Source of the DNA: Hymenobacter sp. HSC-4F20
GTDB taxonomy: Bacteria; Bacteroidota; Bacteroidia; Cytophagales; Hymenobacteraceae
Length of the DNA stretch: 64,000 bases
Assembly: GCF_019599275.1 (NCBI RefSeq)
Contig: NZ_JAHZTD010000004.1
Coordinates: 372,001-436,000, forward strand
Reading direction: 5' to 3'
In this document: piece after piece, positions 43,794 to 51,982 of the stretch
How the letters are laid out: each line of letters begins with the position of its first letter
How positions within the stretch are numbered: the first letter of the stretch is position 1
Notes under the pieces: generated by a model
What the model saw: the letters and a program-made list of their open reading frames with translations, nothing else
Databases searched by the model: none
What the model was told of the DNA's origin: nothing
Translations under genes and position numbers: made by a program

Positions 43794-43843
43794 AAAAAAA
43801 GTCCTTGCGGGTGGAAGCTGTACGGCTCCTACCCGCAAGGACT
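43794..43843 (-). terminator. Rho-independent terminator of the sigma-factor operon
   Basis: A perfect 13-bp stem (43800-43812 with 43831-43843) followed on the minus strand by seven T, 23 bases after the stop of the 76-aa gene. Confidence 0.92.
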
Positions 43844-43866
43844 ACACTGTTCCCCTAAGAAATTGC

Positions 43867-44097
43867 TTACCCGGCCTTAAGAAAAGTGCGCGAGTACTGC
43901 AGAATAGCGTCGGTAGTGCGCTGGCTGGGTGAGCGACGCACGCCGTTGAGGGCGCGCTGGGCCAGCAGCAAATCGGCGCAGGTAGCGGCCAGATCGGCGT
44001 CGTGCGCCAGGGCCTGTTCTACCTCTTGGTGTTCCTTAGCCGGCAATTCGTTGTACACGTACCGGAGCAGCTTCTCGTGGGTAAAGGTTTTGATCAT
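43867..44097 (-). CDS. Small putative sigma-factor partner (anti-sigma-like)
   Basis: A 76-aa helical cytoplasmic protein with no membrane segment. The N-terminal EKLLRYVYNELPAKEHQEVE resembles the anti-sigma ZAS-like helical segment, but the zinc motif HxxxCxxC is absent: only one cysteine is present (C40, in TCADLL). Its start lies inside the upstream sigma gene, which it overlaps by 62 bases, and both share one terminator, so a functional partnership is very likely. Direct inhibition of the sigma factor is inference. Confidence 0.75.
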   Translation of the reverse strand: MIKTFTHEKLLRYVYNELPAKEHQEVEQALAHDADLAATCADLLLAQRALNGVRRSPSQRTTDAILQYSRTFLKAG

Positions 44098-44671
44098 AGA
44101 AAACGGGTTGCGCGGCCATTTTTTTCCGCAGGTTAATCAGCGCGTAGCGCATCCGCCCCAGCGCCGTATTAATGCTGACCCCCGTCGCGTCGGCAATTTC
44201 CTGAAAGCTCATGTCGCCGTAGTGGCGCATAACCAGGACTTCTTTCTGCGCCGCGGGCAGCTCCTGAATCAGTTCCCGAAGCCGCGCGTGGGTTTCCTCC
44301 CGGGTAAGCGCAGCCTCGGCTCCTTCTTCTGCCAACGACAACGAGTTAAATGCATGACTTGTTGTGTCAAGATTCAATAAAGGACTGCGTTTTTCCCGCC
44401 GGAAGCAGTCAATAGCCAAATTATGCGCAATTCGGCAAATCCAGGACGAGAACTTACCTTCTTCATTATAGCGCCCACCCTTCATGGTATGGATGGCCTT
44501 AATAAAAGTATCCTGAAGCAGATCTTCGGCCACGTCTTCGTCGCGCACAATCAGCAGGATAGTGGTAAAGACGCGGGCTTTGTGCCGCTCAAGCAACTGA
44601 GCGAAGGCCTCTTCCTGGCCGGCAATGTAAAGTGCGATGAGAGCGGAATCGCTCGGCTGCATGGTTTCCAT
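44036..44671 (-). CDS. ECF-type RNA polymerase sigma factor
   Basis: An alternative sigma factor of 211 aa. Region 2 contains DVAEDLLQDTFIKAIHT and WICRIAHNLAIDCFRRE (about residues 42-90). Region 4 is LPAAQKEVLVMRHYGDMSFQ with EIADATGVSINTALGRMRYA (about 137-177). The C-terminal extension overlaps the next gene. The ATG at 44671 and a second ATG three codons later are both possible. A full promoter lies upstream; this suggests expression by the housekeeping factor. Confidence 0.93.
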   Translation of the reverse strand: METMQPSDSALIALYIAGQEEAFAQLLERHKARVFTTILLIVRDEDVAEDLLQDTFIKAIHTMKGGRYNEEGKFSSWICRIAHNLAIDCFRREKRSPLLNLDTTSHAFNSLSLAEEGAEAALTREETHARLRELIQELPAAQKEVLVMRHYGDMSFQEIADATGVSINTALGRMRYALINLRKKMAAQPVFYDQNLYPREAAPVRVQRIAG

Positions 44672-44771
44672 AAAGACTACGAGAGTTAGGGGACGTAGAG
44701 CTTTAGGCCATAGAGTGCAGTTGCCGGTGAGAAGAGGAGAAGTGAAGGGAGAATGAAGGACCCGATGAAAT

Positions 44772-44802
44772 CAAATGTAGAGAACCCTTTGCCCAAACAC
44801 AA
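44772..44802 (-). promoter_or_regulatory. Bacteroidota-type promoter of the ECF sigma gene
   Basis: On the minus strand, TTG at 44802-44800, a 20-base spacer and TACATTTG at 44779-44772. The leader of about 95 bases is pyrimidine-rich. The rest of the 321-base gap up to 44992 has a 7-bp AT-rich palindrome (44860-44876) and the terminator of the next gene; I see no reading frame in it. Confidence 0.7.
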
Positions 44803-44921
44803 TGGCTGACCCTCGCAAGGGCCAAAATTTTTTTCTGCTATATCTGAAACTAAAATATAAAGTATTTATAATACTTCATTCGCTAGTGTGGCCTGGCGCT
44901 TAAGCTATTGAGCATAAAGCA

Positions 44922-44959
44922 AAACCGGAGTCCTCTTAAGTTAAGAAGAACTCCGGTTT
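44922..44959 (-). terminator. Terminator after the DUF6799 gene
   Basis: An 18-base near-perfect stem (44922-44939 with 44941-44959, one extra base) starting with AAAACCGGAG; on the minus strand it ends in TTTT. Confidence 0.75.
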
Positions 44960-44992
44960 AGTTTACAAAACCTTAACAGCAAAAATAGTGCG

Positions 44993-45574
44993 CTACGGCC
45001 GAAGCTGTTGGCTTAGCTCTTGAATGCGCTGTTCGGTATTGCCAGTTTCGGTAGCGCCGGCGGCGGCGCTGGCAGCTCGCTCGGCCAGCAGATTGGTAAG
45101 CTGGCGGAGCTGGGTCAGGCGTTGCGAGGTACGTTGCAACTCCGCCGCAAGAGCCGTAAGATTAGCCGATGCCGGAATTGCTACTACCGTTGGCTTCGAG
45201 CCGGTTGTCACCTCATCGTGGCGCTCGATGGCTTGCGCGCTCATCATATCGTCGCGGTAGATAACCACGTCGCCTTGCATGTTCACGGCCCGGCCTTCCG
45301 GCAGTTGGCGACGGCTACCGTTCTTCCCGGTCAGCGTGCCGGTGGGGGTGAGGGTAGCCCCGTTGCTAAAGCGCATGGAAGTAGTAAGGGGCGTTGCGCG
45401 ACCGGCTTGTAGCCGGTAAACTGTGCCGTTGCGCCGAAAAGCGCCGTCTTTGAGCGGGGAGGGCGTAGTTGCGGCTGAAGCCTTAGGGGTGGTCTGCGCC
45501 AGTATCGGCGCCTGGACTGCGCCGAGCAGCCCGGCCAGGGCGAACAAGCGAATAACAAAAACAGGAGAAGCCAT
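44993..45574 (-). CDS. DUF6799-containing exported protein
   Basis: About 193 aa. The signal peptide (VFVIRLFALAGLLGAVQAPI, then LAQ) is followed by a DUF6799 repeat pair (about residues 40-110): LKDGAFRRNGTVYRLQAGRA and MRFSNGATLTPTGTLTGKNG, which share the family's KDG/NG/MxxxG pattern. The C-terminal part is an alpha-helical segment rich in Leu and Gln (LAAELQRTSQRLTQLRQLTN) that may form a coiled coil. The ATG at 45574 is chosen for its signal peptide. Function unknown. Confidence 0.8.
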   Translation of the reverse strand: MASPVFVIRLFALAGLLGAVQAPILAQTTPKASAATTPSPLKDGAFRRNGTVYRLQAGRATPLTTSMRFSNGATLTPTGTLTGKNGSRRQLPEGRAVNMQGDVVIYRDDMMSAQAIERHDEVTTGSKPTVVAIPASANLTALAAELQRTSQRLTQLRQLTNLLAERAASAAAGATETGNTEQRIQELSQQLRP

Positions 45575-45657
45575 ACAGTAGGAGTGTAACATCTGGGGTG
45601 GGGAGGTAGGCTGCATACGGGCGAAAGCCCCGCTACGGTTATGGCGGGCGCTGGTGG

Positions 45658-46083
45658 TTACGTGCTGTCGTGGTGCTGGCGGCGGCTAAGCCAGTACAGG
45701 GCGCTGGCTTCCGTAGCGAAAAGCCGCACGTGCGCCGTATCGGTCAGTACCATGGGCGCGCCGGCTTCCTGCTCCTCGGGGGTAAGCTGGCCGGCCGGCA
45801 CCAGAAAAGCCAGGTACACGGGGCCCCGGAGGCGGGTGGCAAGCGTGGGCACGAACTGCGTAAGCACCCAGTGGGTATCGTCTTCGCTGGCGGGGCCGCG
45901 GCTACGAAGGTCAACCAGCCAGTATCGGGTGCGGGTAGGCCGCGCGGCAGCAAGCGCCGCCGCATAGCTTTGCTGTAGCTCAGCTGCCGAAACGGGGCGC
46001 TGCCACCGTATAACCAAAATGCCTAACTCGTCGCGGTGCTGCAAGGAAACAAAGTCGGGCGCAGAAGCGGAGGTTGGAGGCAT
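45658..46083 (-). CDS. Conserved hypothetical protein, STAS/SpoIIAA-like
   Basis: A 141-aa soluble protein. The alternating strand-helix pattern (GILVIRWQRPVSAAELQQSY, YWLVDLRSRG, VYLAFLVPAG, HVRLFATEASALYWL) resembles the SpoIIAA/STAS-like fold often found as single-domain proteins in Hymenobacter relatives. No catalytic residue is evident. The ATG at 46083 is preferred over an upstream TTG. It lies upstream of the DUF6799 gene with an 83-base gap. Confidence 0.7.
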   Translation of the reverse strand: MPPTSASAPDFVSLQHRDELGILVIRWQRPVSAAELQQSYAAALAAARPTRTRYWLVDLRSRGPASEDDTHWVLTQFVPTLATRLRGPVYLAFLVPAGQLTPEEQEAGAPMVLTDTAHVRLFATEASALYWLSRRQHHDST

Positions 46084-46289
46084 GGGACAGAACAAACAGG
46101 TGAAACAAACAACAGGGGCGTAGGTGCAGGTTGGCGTTGCTGCCTACCCGGGAGCTTTCGGCAGAAAGTGCCGTTGCTTTGCTTGAAGCATACGGTAACG
46201 CGGGTAAAAGCAGCCTATACCGGAGAAGCTCCGCTGCGGCCAACGGCAAAAGTAAGGAGATTCGTCCGCCAGGGTCCCGGGCAGGGGGC

Positions 46290-46297
46290 TACCTTTG
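46290..46297 (+). promoter_or_regulatory. Candidate -7 promoter element of the MFS gene
   Basis: TACCTTTG, an exact TAnnTTTG match, 32 bases before the ATG at 46330. No TTG is present in the -33 window. Confidence 0.45.
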
Positions 46298-46329
46298 CGC
46301 CACCGGGCACTTTCCGGTATACCCGTCTT

Positions 46330-47631
46330 ATGTCTGCTCCTGCTGCCACTCCCGCGCACGACCCCTATGCGGCCCTGCGTATCCCTGATTTTCGTCGACT
46401 AGTATCTGCCCGCGTGTGCCTTACGGTTGCCACCCGTGTTCAGGGGCTGGTGGTGGGCTGGCAGATTTTCCGGCTCACCAACGACCCGCTAGCCCTCGGC
46501 CTCATTGGCTTGGCCGAGGCTATTCCCAGCATTGGCGTATCGCTCTACGCCGGGCACGTGGCCGACTCAGTGCGCCGCAAGAACATCATTGTGGCCACGG
46601 TAGCAATGCAGGTGCTGTGTGCCGTGGCGCTAGCTTTTTTTGCATCACCAGCGGGGTTGGAGCAGCTTAAGCACTACACGCTTCATATAAAGGGCTACAC
46701 CATTCCACTGCCGCTCTACAGCATAATATTCGTGAGCGGCATTGCGCGCGGCTTCCTGGGGCCGGCCTTATTTTCCTTTATGCCCCAACTGCTGCCCGAC
46801 CGGGAACGGCTGGCCAACGCCGTTACCTGGAACAGTACTACCTATCAGGGGGCGGCGGTACTGGGGCCGGCTATTGGGGGGTATCTGGTGGCGCATCTGG
46901 AGGTGGCCAACTCCTACGTGGTAGCTACTGTGCTGCTAGTAGTGGCGCTGGTGCAGTTTAGCGCCATTGCCTCGCGGCCCCTGCCTCCTACCGAGGGGGA
47001 AAAGCTGGGCCTGCAGGATAGTATTCTCAGCGGCTTGCGCTTTATCTGGGGCAATCAGCTGGTACTAGCAGCCCTCTCGCTGGATTTGTTTGCGGTTCTG
47101 TTTGGCGGCGCAGTGGCTCTATTGCCCGTGTATGCGGTAGATATTCTGAAGGTAGGCGCCCCCGGACTGGGGCACCTGGAATCGGCGCCGGCCATTGGCT
47201 CGGTGCTCATGGCTGCCTTGCTAACGTACTTTCCCCTGCGCCGGCACGCGGGCCGCAAGCTGCTGTGGGCCGTAGCCGGGTTCGGTTTGGTGACCATCCT
47301 GTTCGGTATTTCTACCAACTACCACCTCTCCCTATTCCTCTTGTTCCTAACCGGAGTATTCGACTCTGTATCGGTGATTGTGCGCTCCACGCTGCTGCAC
47401 ACTTTCACGCCCGAGCATATGAAAGGCCGCGTTTCTGCCGTGAACAACATCTTTATCGGCTCATCCAACGAAATCGGTTCCTTTGAGTCGGGGGTAGCAG
47501 CGCGGGTGCTCGGGGTAGTTAACGCCGTAGTATTCGGCGGGTGTATGACCTTAGGCGTGGTGGGGCTTACAGCTGTGCTGGCCGACAAGCTACGCCAACT
47601 GGACATGACGCCGGAAAAGCAAAAGGCCTAA
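46330..47631 (+). CDS. MFS transporter, EntS/DUF894-like exporter
   Basis: A 433-aa permease with about 12 membrane helices. The N-terminus (PYAALRIPDFRRLVSARVCL) and the cytoplasmic loop AGHVADSVRRKNIIV fit the EntS-like MFS subgroup, in which substrates include siderophores and drugs. HTFTPEHMKGRVSAVNNIFI is the conserved loop near helix 10-11. The ATG at 46330 follows a -7 element; an apparently open upstream frame of 98 codons is rejected as unconserved. No siderophore genes are close, so the substrate is open. Confidence 0.9.
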   Translation: MSAPAATPAHDPYAALRIPDFRRLVSARVCLTVATRVQGLVVGWQIFRLTNDPLALGLIGLAEAIPSIGVSLYAGHVADSVRRKNIIVATVAMQVLCAVALAFFASPAGLEQLKHYTLHIKGYTIPLPLYSIIFVSGIARGFLGPALFSFMPQLLPDRERLANAVTWNSTTYQGAAVLGPAIGGYLVAHLEVANSYVVATVLLVVALVQFSAIASRPLPPTEGEKLGLQDSILSGLRFIWGNQLVLAALSLDLFAVLFGGAVALLPVYAVDILKVGAPGLGHLESAPAIGSVLMAALLTYFPLRRHAGRKLLWAVAGFGLVTILFGISTNYHLSLFLLFLTGVFDSVSVIVRSTLLHTFTPEHMKGRVSAVNNIFIGSSNEIGSFESGVAARVLGVVNAVVFGGCMTLGVVGLTAVLADKLRQLDMTPEKQKA

Positions 47632-47641
47632 CCTGTGCTCA

Positions 47642-47688
47642 AACGCCAAGAGCCCACCAGACGACAGTGTCAGTGGGCTCTTGGCGTT
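47642..47688. terminator. Bidirectional terminator between the MFS and NlpE-like genes
   Basis: A perfect 16-bp stem (47642-47657 with 47673-47688) and a 15-base loop lying in the middle of the 74-base gap between convergent stops. Confidence 0.85.
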
Positions 47689-47705
47689 CAGAAGAAGCAA
47701 TTGGG

Positions 47706-48455
47706 TTACTGTTGAAAGGCCTGCTTCTGGGCCTGCGGGCAAATTGGGTCGGGCTTCATTTCCAGAATTTTTTCAACGGCTAATGCCTCCCCACTGCTGC
47801 CCGGTTGCACCGTAGCCTGCACGCGCACGAATACGGGTTGGCCGGCCTGCTTGCGGGTAGTGCCGTAGCGTTGCTGTAATTCCGCACCCGGGCCGGCGTC
47901 TGCCAGCGTATAGCGCTTATCGGTGCCGCACTCAACGAAGGTAGCGCCGGAGGTCTGGTAAGTATACTTACCCGTAAATTCGCGGCGGGTGCCCGTTTCA
48001 CTTAAGTTGGCAGCGGAAAGCCGGTCAAGCGTGTAGTCCTGCCCAGCGTCCTGCATGGGTTTACCCGTAGCATCCAACAGCCGTAGTGCCTGGTCGGTGG
48101 CCTCCACTTTGTAGCGCCGCACAGGGTCGTTGCCGCTGGGCTCCAGCGTAACCACCTGCCCGCGCACGCGCCAGGGCCCCCGGCGGTAGTTAACCGGCGA
48201 GGTGCGGCCCAGGTAAGTTTCCTGCAACTCATAGAGGCTATCAGGCTTCAGCGTCAGGCGGGTGGCAATGCCCTGGCAGTCGTTGCACGGCATCGTGTCG
48301 GCGTAGATGCCCGCCAGTGGCCGGGCAGCCGCCCCGGCATCTTTGTCGGCGGCCGGGTTTTCCGGACCAGTGCCAAACCCCTGCTCACGGCCCTGGCAGG
48401 CCGCCAGTAAGCCCAGGCTCAGGAGGGCGGGTAAAAGGGAGCGGGAAGTAGTCAT
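47706..48455 (-). CDS. NlpE-like envelope lipoprotein
   Basis: A 249-aa lipoprotein. The lipobox is SLGLLAAC (C20). The NlpE N-terminal domain (about residues 47-130) has GIYADTMPCNDCQGIATRLT, with the family's CxxC (C57, C60), and VNYRRGPWRVRGQVVTLEPS. A second all-beta domain (about 160-249) resembles the COG3015 C-terminal half. NlpE relays surface and copper stress in enterobacteria; whether this one signals is unknown, and no CpxAR-like pair is adjacent. Confidence 0.85.
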   Translation of the reverse strand: MTTSRSLLPALLSLGLLAACQGREQGFGTGPENPAADKDAGAAARPLAGIYADTMPCNDCQGIATRLTLKPDSLYELQETYLGRTSPVNYRRGPWRVRGQVVTLEPSGNDPVRRYKVEATDQALRLLDATGKPMQDAGQDYTLDRLSAANLSETGTRREFTGKYTYQTSGATFVECGTDKRYTLADAGPGAELQQRYGTTRKQAGQPVFVRVQATVQPGSSGEALAVEKILEMKPDPICPQAQKQAFQQ

Positions 48456-48523
48456 AAGCGCAGTGATAGGAAGTCAAATTCCTACGTAGCTCCTGACTAA
48501 TGGATGCAGAAAGCCTGACGAGA

Positions 48524-48579
48524 CCTGGATAATTCTGAAAATGTGGATAAGTATGTGGATAACCTGGGGTTTATGCACA
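48524..48579. promoter_or_regulatory. Cluster of DnaA boxes (possible oriC or DnaA-binding locus)
   Basis: Two perfect copies of TGTGGATAA (48542-48550 and 48554-48562), the reverse complement of the DnaA box TTATCCACA, plus TTATGCACA on the plus strand (48571-48579, fits TTATNCACA) and a weaker CCTGGATAA (48524-48532). They lie in a 279-base gap free of genes. No extended AT-rich unwinding element is obvious beside them. Confidence 0.6.
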
Positions 48580-48679
48580 TATTCCAGCGTACCCAGATGC
48601 TGATTTTAGGCTGCTGCCAGTAGGTACTGTTCCAGGGTGGTTCGTTTCACCCCTGCCCTTTCCTACCTTATAGAAAGCA

Positions 48680-48708
48680 AAAGCACCGAAGTAGAACTCC
48701 GGTGCTTT
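48680..48708 (-). terminator. Terminator of the alpha/beta hydrolase gene
   Basis: A perfect 9-bp stem (48680-48688 with 48700-48708) and an 11-base loop, 26 bases after the stop on the minus strand; the flank is only modestly T-rich. Confidence 0.65.
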
Positions 48709-48734
48709 ATACCATAAGGACCATAGATAAAACC

Positions 48735-50222
48735 TTATCGGCTAGCCTGAGCTGACTTCGCCGCTTTTCCGGCTGGTTTCGGCGTGGTAGATGCTGGTTT
48801 GGTTTCGGAGGTAGGCAGGGGCTTCGGCTGCTCCGTGTGCTCGAATATCCACTCCCGAACCACAGTCAGGGCTTTGGGTGAAAAGGCTGGCTGCTGCTCC
48901 CCGTTTACCAGGGGCCAATCCTTCATTTCGGGCTGGTACCAGTGGTTTACGCCCGCCAGCTTCTGGGAAGTGACATCGGCATTTTTCAAGCCCTTTTTCA
49001 GGGGAGGAATATTCTGCGCCGGGTCTACCTGTAAGTCGTTGGAGCCACCCAGCAGCAGCACAGGGCACTTCACGGCGGGCAGGCTGCGGGTAGGATCGAA
49101 GTCGAGGAAGTAGCGGGACCAGGGTGAGGTCAGCTGCACGGCCCGGGCCCGGGCCATGTGGGGGTCCAAATCGGTGTTGTTGAAGCGCAGGGTAGCGGCT
49201 ACTTTGCCGCGGGCCTGGTTGTCGTTGGGCGTTTGCCGGATGATTTCCACCATTTCCTTATGCAACTCCAGGGCGGCTTTTACCTGGGCGGGGTTGGAGC
49301 CAATCAGGCGCATAATCTCCATTTGCTGGTGCATGATAACGTCGCGCCCCGGCACGCCGTAGCCCGAGAGCGACACTACGAAAGCCGGCGTGGCAGGCTG
49401 CTGCTCCGCGGCGGCCAGCAAGGCCACATTGCCCCCCTCTCCGTGGCCAACCAGCCCAATGTAGCGCTGATCGATGAGGGGCTTGGCCCGCAGATACACC
49501 ATGGCGGCCTGCGCGTCGCTTACCAAATCGGCGGTAGTGGCCGTAAAGTGGTTGCCCTGCGACTTGCCCACCCCTCGGTCATCAAAGCGCAGCACGGCAA
49601 TTCCCCGGCGAGTCAGATGGTCGGCCAGCGCCCCGAACATGCGGTAATCCTGCTGCTCTACGTCGCGGTTCTGGGGCCCATTGTCCGACAGCAGTACTAC
49701 TGCCGGAAAAGGCCCGGGCCCGGCCGGAATCGTAAGCGTACCGGCCAGCGCCAGGTCCGCTTTGGTGTTAACAAACTTCACTTCTTCCTCGCGGTAGGGA
49801 GGCGTCAGGCGGGGCTTGCCGGCAGCCACTGGCGCCTGCGTAGGCTTCATACGCGTTAGGGTAAGGGGAGCCGTCAGGCCGGGCTGCGACCAAGTGCCCT
49901 GAAAGGTGGATCCTCCGTCCTTCACCTTGCCAACAAACTTGCTGCCCGCCTGCTCAATACTGATGGTAATATCAGTGCCCTTTAGCGTTACTTCGGCAGG
50001 CATACGGCTGATGCGCTGCTGTGGCGCATCGAGGGCAGCATAGTACGTGCCATTGGAAAGGGGAACCACCGTGATAATCAACGTTAGCTGACCACCGGGC
50101 ACCTTGAGCGGACCCTTCCACTGCCCATTGAGGCCAGGCGTCTGAGCGCTACTAGCCGAAGCCAGTAGTGGTAAGCAGTATAGCAGCCACAAAAGGAGGA
50201 GCGCGGGTAAAGTTTTCTTCAT
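48735..50222 (-). CDS. Exported alpha/beta hydrolase with altered nucleophile elbow
   Basis: A 495-aa exported protein. Signal peptide (residues 1-26), N-terminal all-beta domain (about 30-125), then an alpha/beta-hydrolase domain (about 145-470) and a Pro/Lys-rich tail. The oxyanion region is LSDNGPQNRD, and DDRGVGKS is conserved. The nucleophile elbow, GHSxGG in the family, is GHGEGG: codon 261 is GGA at 49440-49442, so the serine is replaced by glycine. The acid (GGSNDLQVDP) and histidine (AGVNHWYQ) remain. It may be catalytically dead, use another residue, or carry a sequencing error. Confidence 0.85.
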   Translation of the reverse strand: MKKTLPALLLLWLLYCLPLLASASSAQTPGLNGQWKGPLKVPGGQLTLIITVVPLSNGTYYAALDAPQQRISRMPAEVTLKGTDITISIEQAGSKFVGKVKDGGSTFQGTWSQPGLTAPLTLTRMKPTQAPVAAGKPRLTPPYREEEVKFVNTKADLALAGTLTIPAGPGPFPAVVLLSDNGPQNRDVEQQDYRMFGALADHLTRRGIAVLRFDDRGVGKSQGNHFTATTADLVSDAQAAMVYLRAKPLIDQRYIGLVGHGEGGNVALLAAAEQQPATPAFVVSLSGYGVPGRDVIMHQQMEIMRLIGSNPAQVKAALELHKEMVEIIRQTPNDNQARGKVAATLRFNNTDLDPHMARARAVQLTSPWSRYFLDFDPTRSLPAVKCPVLLLGGSNDLQVDPAQNIPPLKKGLKNADVTSQKLAGVNHWYQPEMKDWPLVNGEQQPAFSPKALTVVREWIFEHTEQPKPLPTSETKPASTTPKPAGKAAKSAQASR

Positions 50223-50564
50223 AAAATGAAAGTCAACAATGGTATTCTACCGCTTTGCGAAAGGGTTGAGGATGAAAATATTAAACTTGGGGTAGAGTTG
50301 CCAGTTAAATGATTTATCTAACCGCGGAAGGTGGGGATAGGATACGAGAAAGCCGAAAAAAATATCAATGGTATCTGCTACTGATCAGCTTGTAAGCATT
50401 ATACATGATATATATAATAAAAAGCTAATGCCGGTGTTTTATTTCTGTGGCTGCTATAGGTAGCTGATGCTCTGGTGGCAGGAGGGAGTAAGCAGGAGAA
50501 TCTGAGTGGCGCTGGCATTAGCCGACGCTACCTTGTATACTGCGCCTCTGCTTCTCTCCCCAAT
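50223..50564. other. 342-base divergent intergenic region, AT-rich
   Basis: Contains an AT-only-like island (about 50394-50426, including ATGATATATATAATAAAAAG) and no convincing reading frame. It must hold promoters for the divergent hydrolase and SGNH genes, but I find only imperfect -7 matches (TACCATTG on the minus strand near 50240). Confidence 0.5.
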
Positions 50565-51251
50565 ATGCTTCCTTCTGCTTTCCGGCGGCTGCGCGTCAGC
50601 CTTATTCTGCTCCTGACGGCGGCTGGTGCGCACGCCCAGACCACGCCGCCCATCAATCCTGGTCAGTGGGCTGGGGAACTGCGCGCCTTTGCTCGGCAGG
50701 ACAGCCTTACGCCCCCGCCCAAACGGCCCATCCTGTTCTACGGCAGTTCGTCTATCCGCAAGTGGGAGACTTTAACACCTGATTTTGCCGGTCGGCCGGT
50801 GCTCAACCGTGGCTTCGGCGGCTCCCGCTTCCCCGATGCCCTTTACTTCTTCGATAAACTGGTAGCAGCCTACCACCCGCGGCAGGTAGTGCTCTATGAA
50901 GGCGACAATGACATCGGATCGGGTGCTACCCCGCAGGAGGTGTTGCAGTCGTTTCTGGCCTTCGAGAAGCTGATGCAGCAGAAGCTGCCCAAGGTGCCGC
51001 TGGTCTTCCTGGCCATCAAGCCCAGCCCTTCGCGCTGGGCACTCTACCCCAAGGTGCAGGAAGCTAACCGCCTCATCCGGGAGTACATTGCCTCTCACCC
51101 CAAGCGCCTGCGCTACGTAGACACGGCTACTCCCTTGCTCGGCCCCAACGGCCGGCCCCAACCGCAGTTCTACGTCTCGGACAGCCTGCACATGACCCCG
51201 GCAGGTTACGAGGTATGGAAGGGGGTAGTGGGGAAGGCGTTGAAGCGGTAG
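50565..51251 (+). CDS. Exported SGNH/GDSL-family hydrolase
   Basis: A 228-aa exported esterase-type protein. Signal peptide RLRVSLILLLTAAGAHAQ, then the SGNH blocks: block I FYGSSSIRKWETL (Ser nucleophile), block II NRGFGGSRFPD (Gly), block III EGDNDIGSG (Asn) and block V SDSLHMTPAGYEVW (Asp/His). All catalytic residues are present. The ATG at 50565 is chosen for the signal peptide. Likely acts on acetylated or acylated saccharides, as in sialate O-acetylesterase relatives; the substrate is not determined. Confidence 0.9.
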   Translation: MLPSAFRRLRVSLILLLTAAGAHAQTTPPINPGQWAGELRAFARQDSLTPPPKRPILFYGSSSIRKWETLTPDFAGRPVLNRGFGGSRFPDALYFFDKLVAAYHPRQVVLYEGDNDIGSGATPQEVLQSFLAFEKLMQQKLPKVPLVFLAIKPSPSRWALYPKVQEANRLIREYIASHPKRLRYVDTATPLLGPNGRPQPQFYVSDSLHMTPAGYEVWKGVVGKALKR

Positions 51252-51425
51252 GGGGTAAAAGGCTACTGCTGGAGTGTAGTGCTTTTCATGATCCAAGGCG
51301 TTAGCCAAGCAAGATAGCGCGCTGTAAGTAGTATAAATGTATAAGGGTCGGCTCTGGTAAGTAGGCGTGTGGCTACTTCCTTTTTGTGGCTTCTGCCAAG
51401 AAAACAAAGCTGTTTTTTGCCTGAT

Positions 51426-51809
51426 TTATCCGCCAAGGGTAATCAGATGGTCGTGTTTTTCTGGAGGAGTAGCAGGCTTGCGAATACGGTTTGCACTTTG
51501 AATCCGAGGGCATAGCCCAGCACTTTGCTTACTTAGCCGTGCTTATCAAGGCTCGCGCCCAGACATTTAGCTTCTGCAACCACATGAGGGTTGCCTGCAG
51601 CTTGTGTAGCAAATAATCCACTCGCAAATCGCCGCCTATAGTTGTTTCTGGCTCTACCATCTGCACGTTAAAGCCCGCAGTATGGGGCCAATAAGGGCGG
51701 CGCGGGTAGCAGCTTCGTTTTTGCGTAGGAGTGGGCCATTGGTTTCCGCACTGGCGCGAACGGTTTGCAGAACAGTATAAAGAGAAGTGAGCGGACTAGA
51801 AAAAGGCAT
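51426..51809 (-). pseudogene. Frame-disrupted relic of a restriction-type N-terminal nuclease domain
   Basis: Three reading frames of the minus strand join into one recognisable domain. Frame 1 (51809-51676) gives NEAATRAALIGPILRA. After a shift near 51675, frame 2 gives MVEPETTIGGDLRVDYLLH. After another shift near 51602, frame 3 gives NPHVVAEAKCLGASLDKHG, a TAA stop at 51535-51533, then VSKVLGYALGFKVQTVF. This resembles the HsdR-N type PD-(D/E)xK domain of restriction enzymes, with the metal-binding D and ExK still visible. Two frameshifts and a stop show decay. The flanks 51252-51425 and 51810-51982 show no gene. Confidence 0.75.
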
Positions 51810-51982
51810 TGGAGCTAATAAAATAAGCGGCACTACAGTGTTAATGATTTGCGGACACGAGGCAGTGATTATCAACAGGGCGTTTCCTACCCCCATCCGT
51901 CTGCCGTACCTTCGCCTACCCAAACTACCCCGGCCGGAAACCACAGGAAACCAAACCCTAGCTCCGGGCTGTTTAACAACCT

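Noticed and set aside
46036-46329. N-terminal extension of the MFS gene by 98 codons
   Set aside because: The extension is unlike other proteins and overlaps the divergent gene start. A -7 element and ATG at 46330 fit the family start better.
50394-50426. AT-rich island considered as a DNA-unwinding element for the DnaA-box cluster
   Set aside because: It is about 1.8 kb from the boxes with a coding gene in between, which is not the compact arrangement of a bacterial origin.
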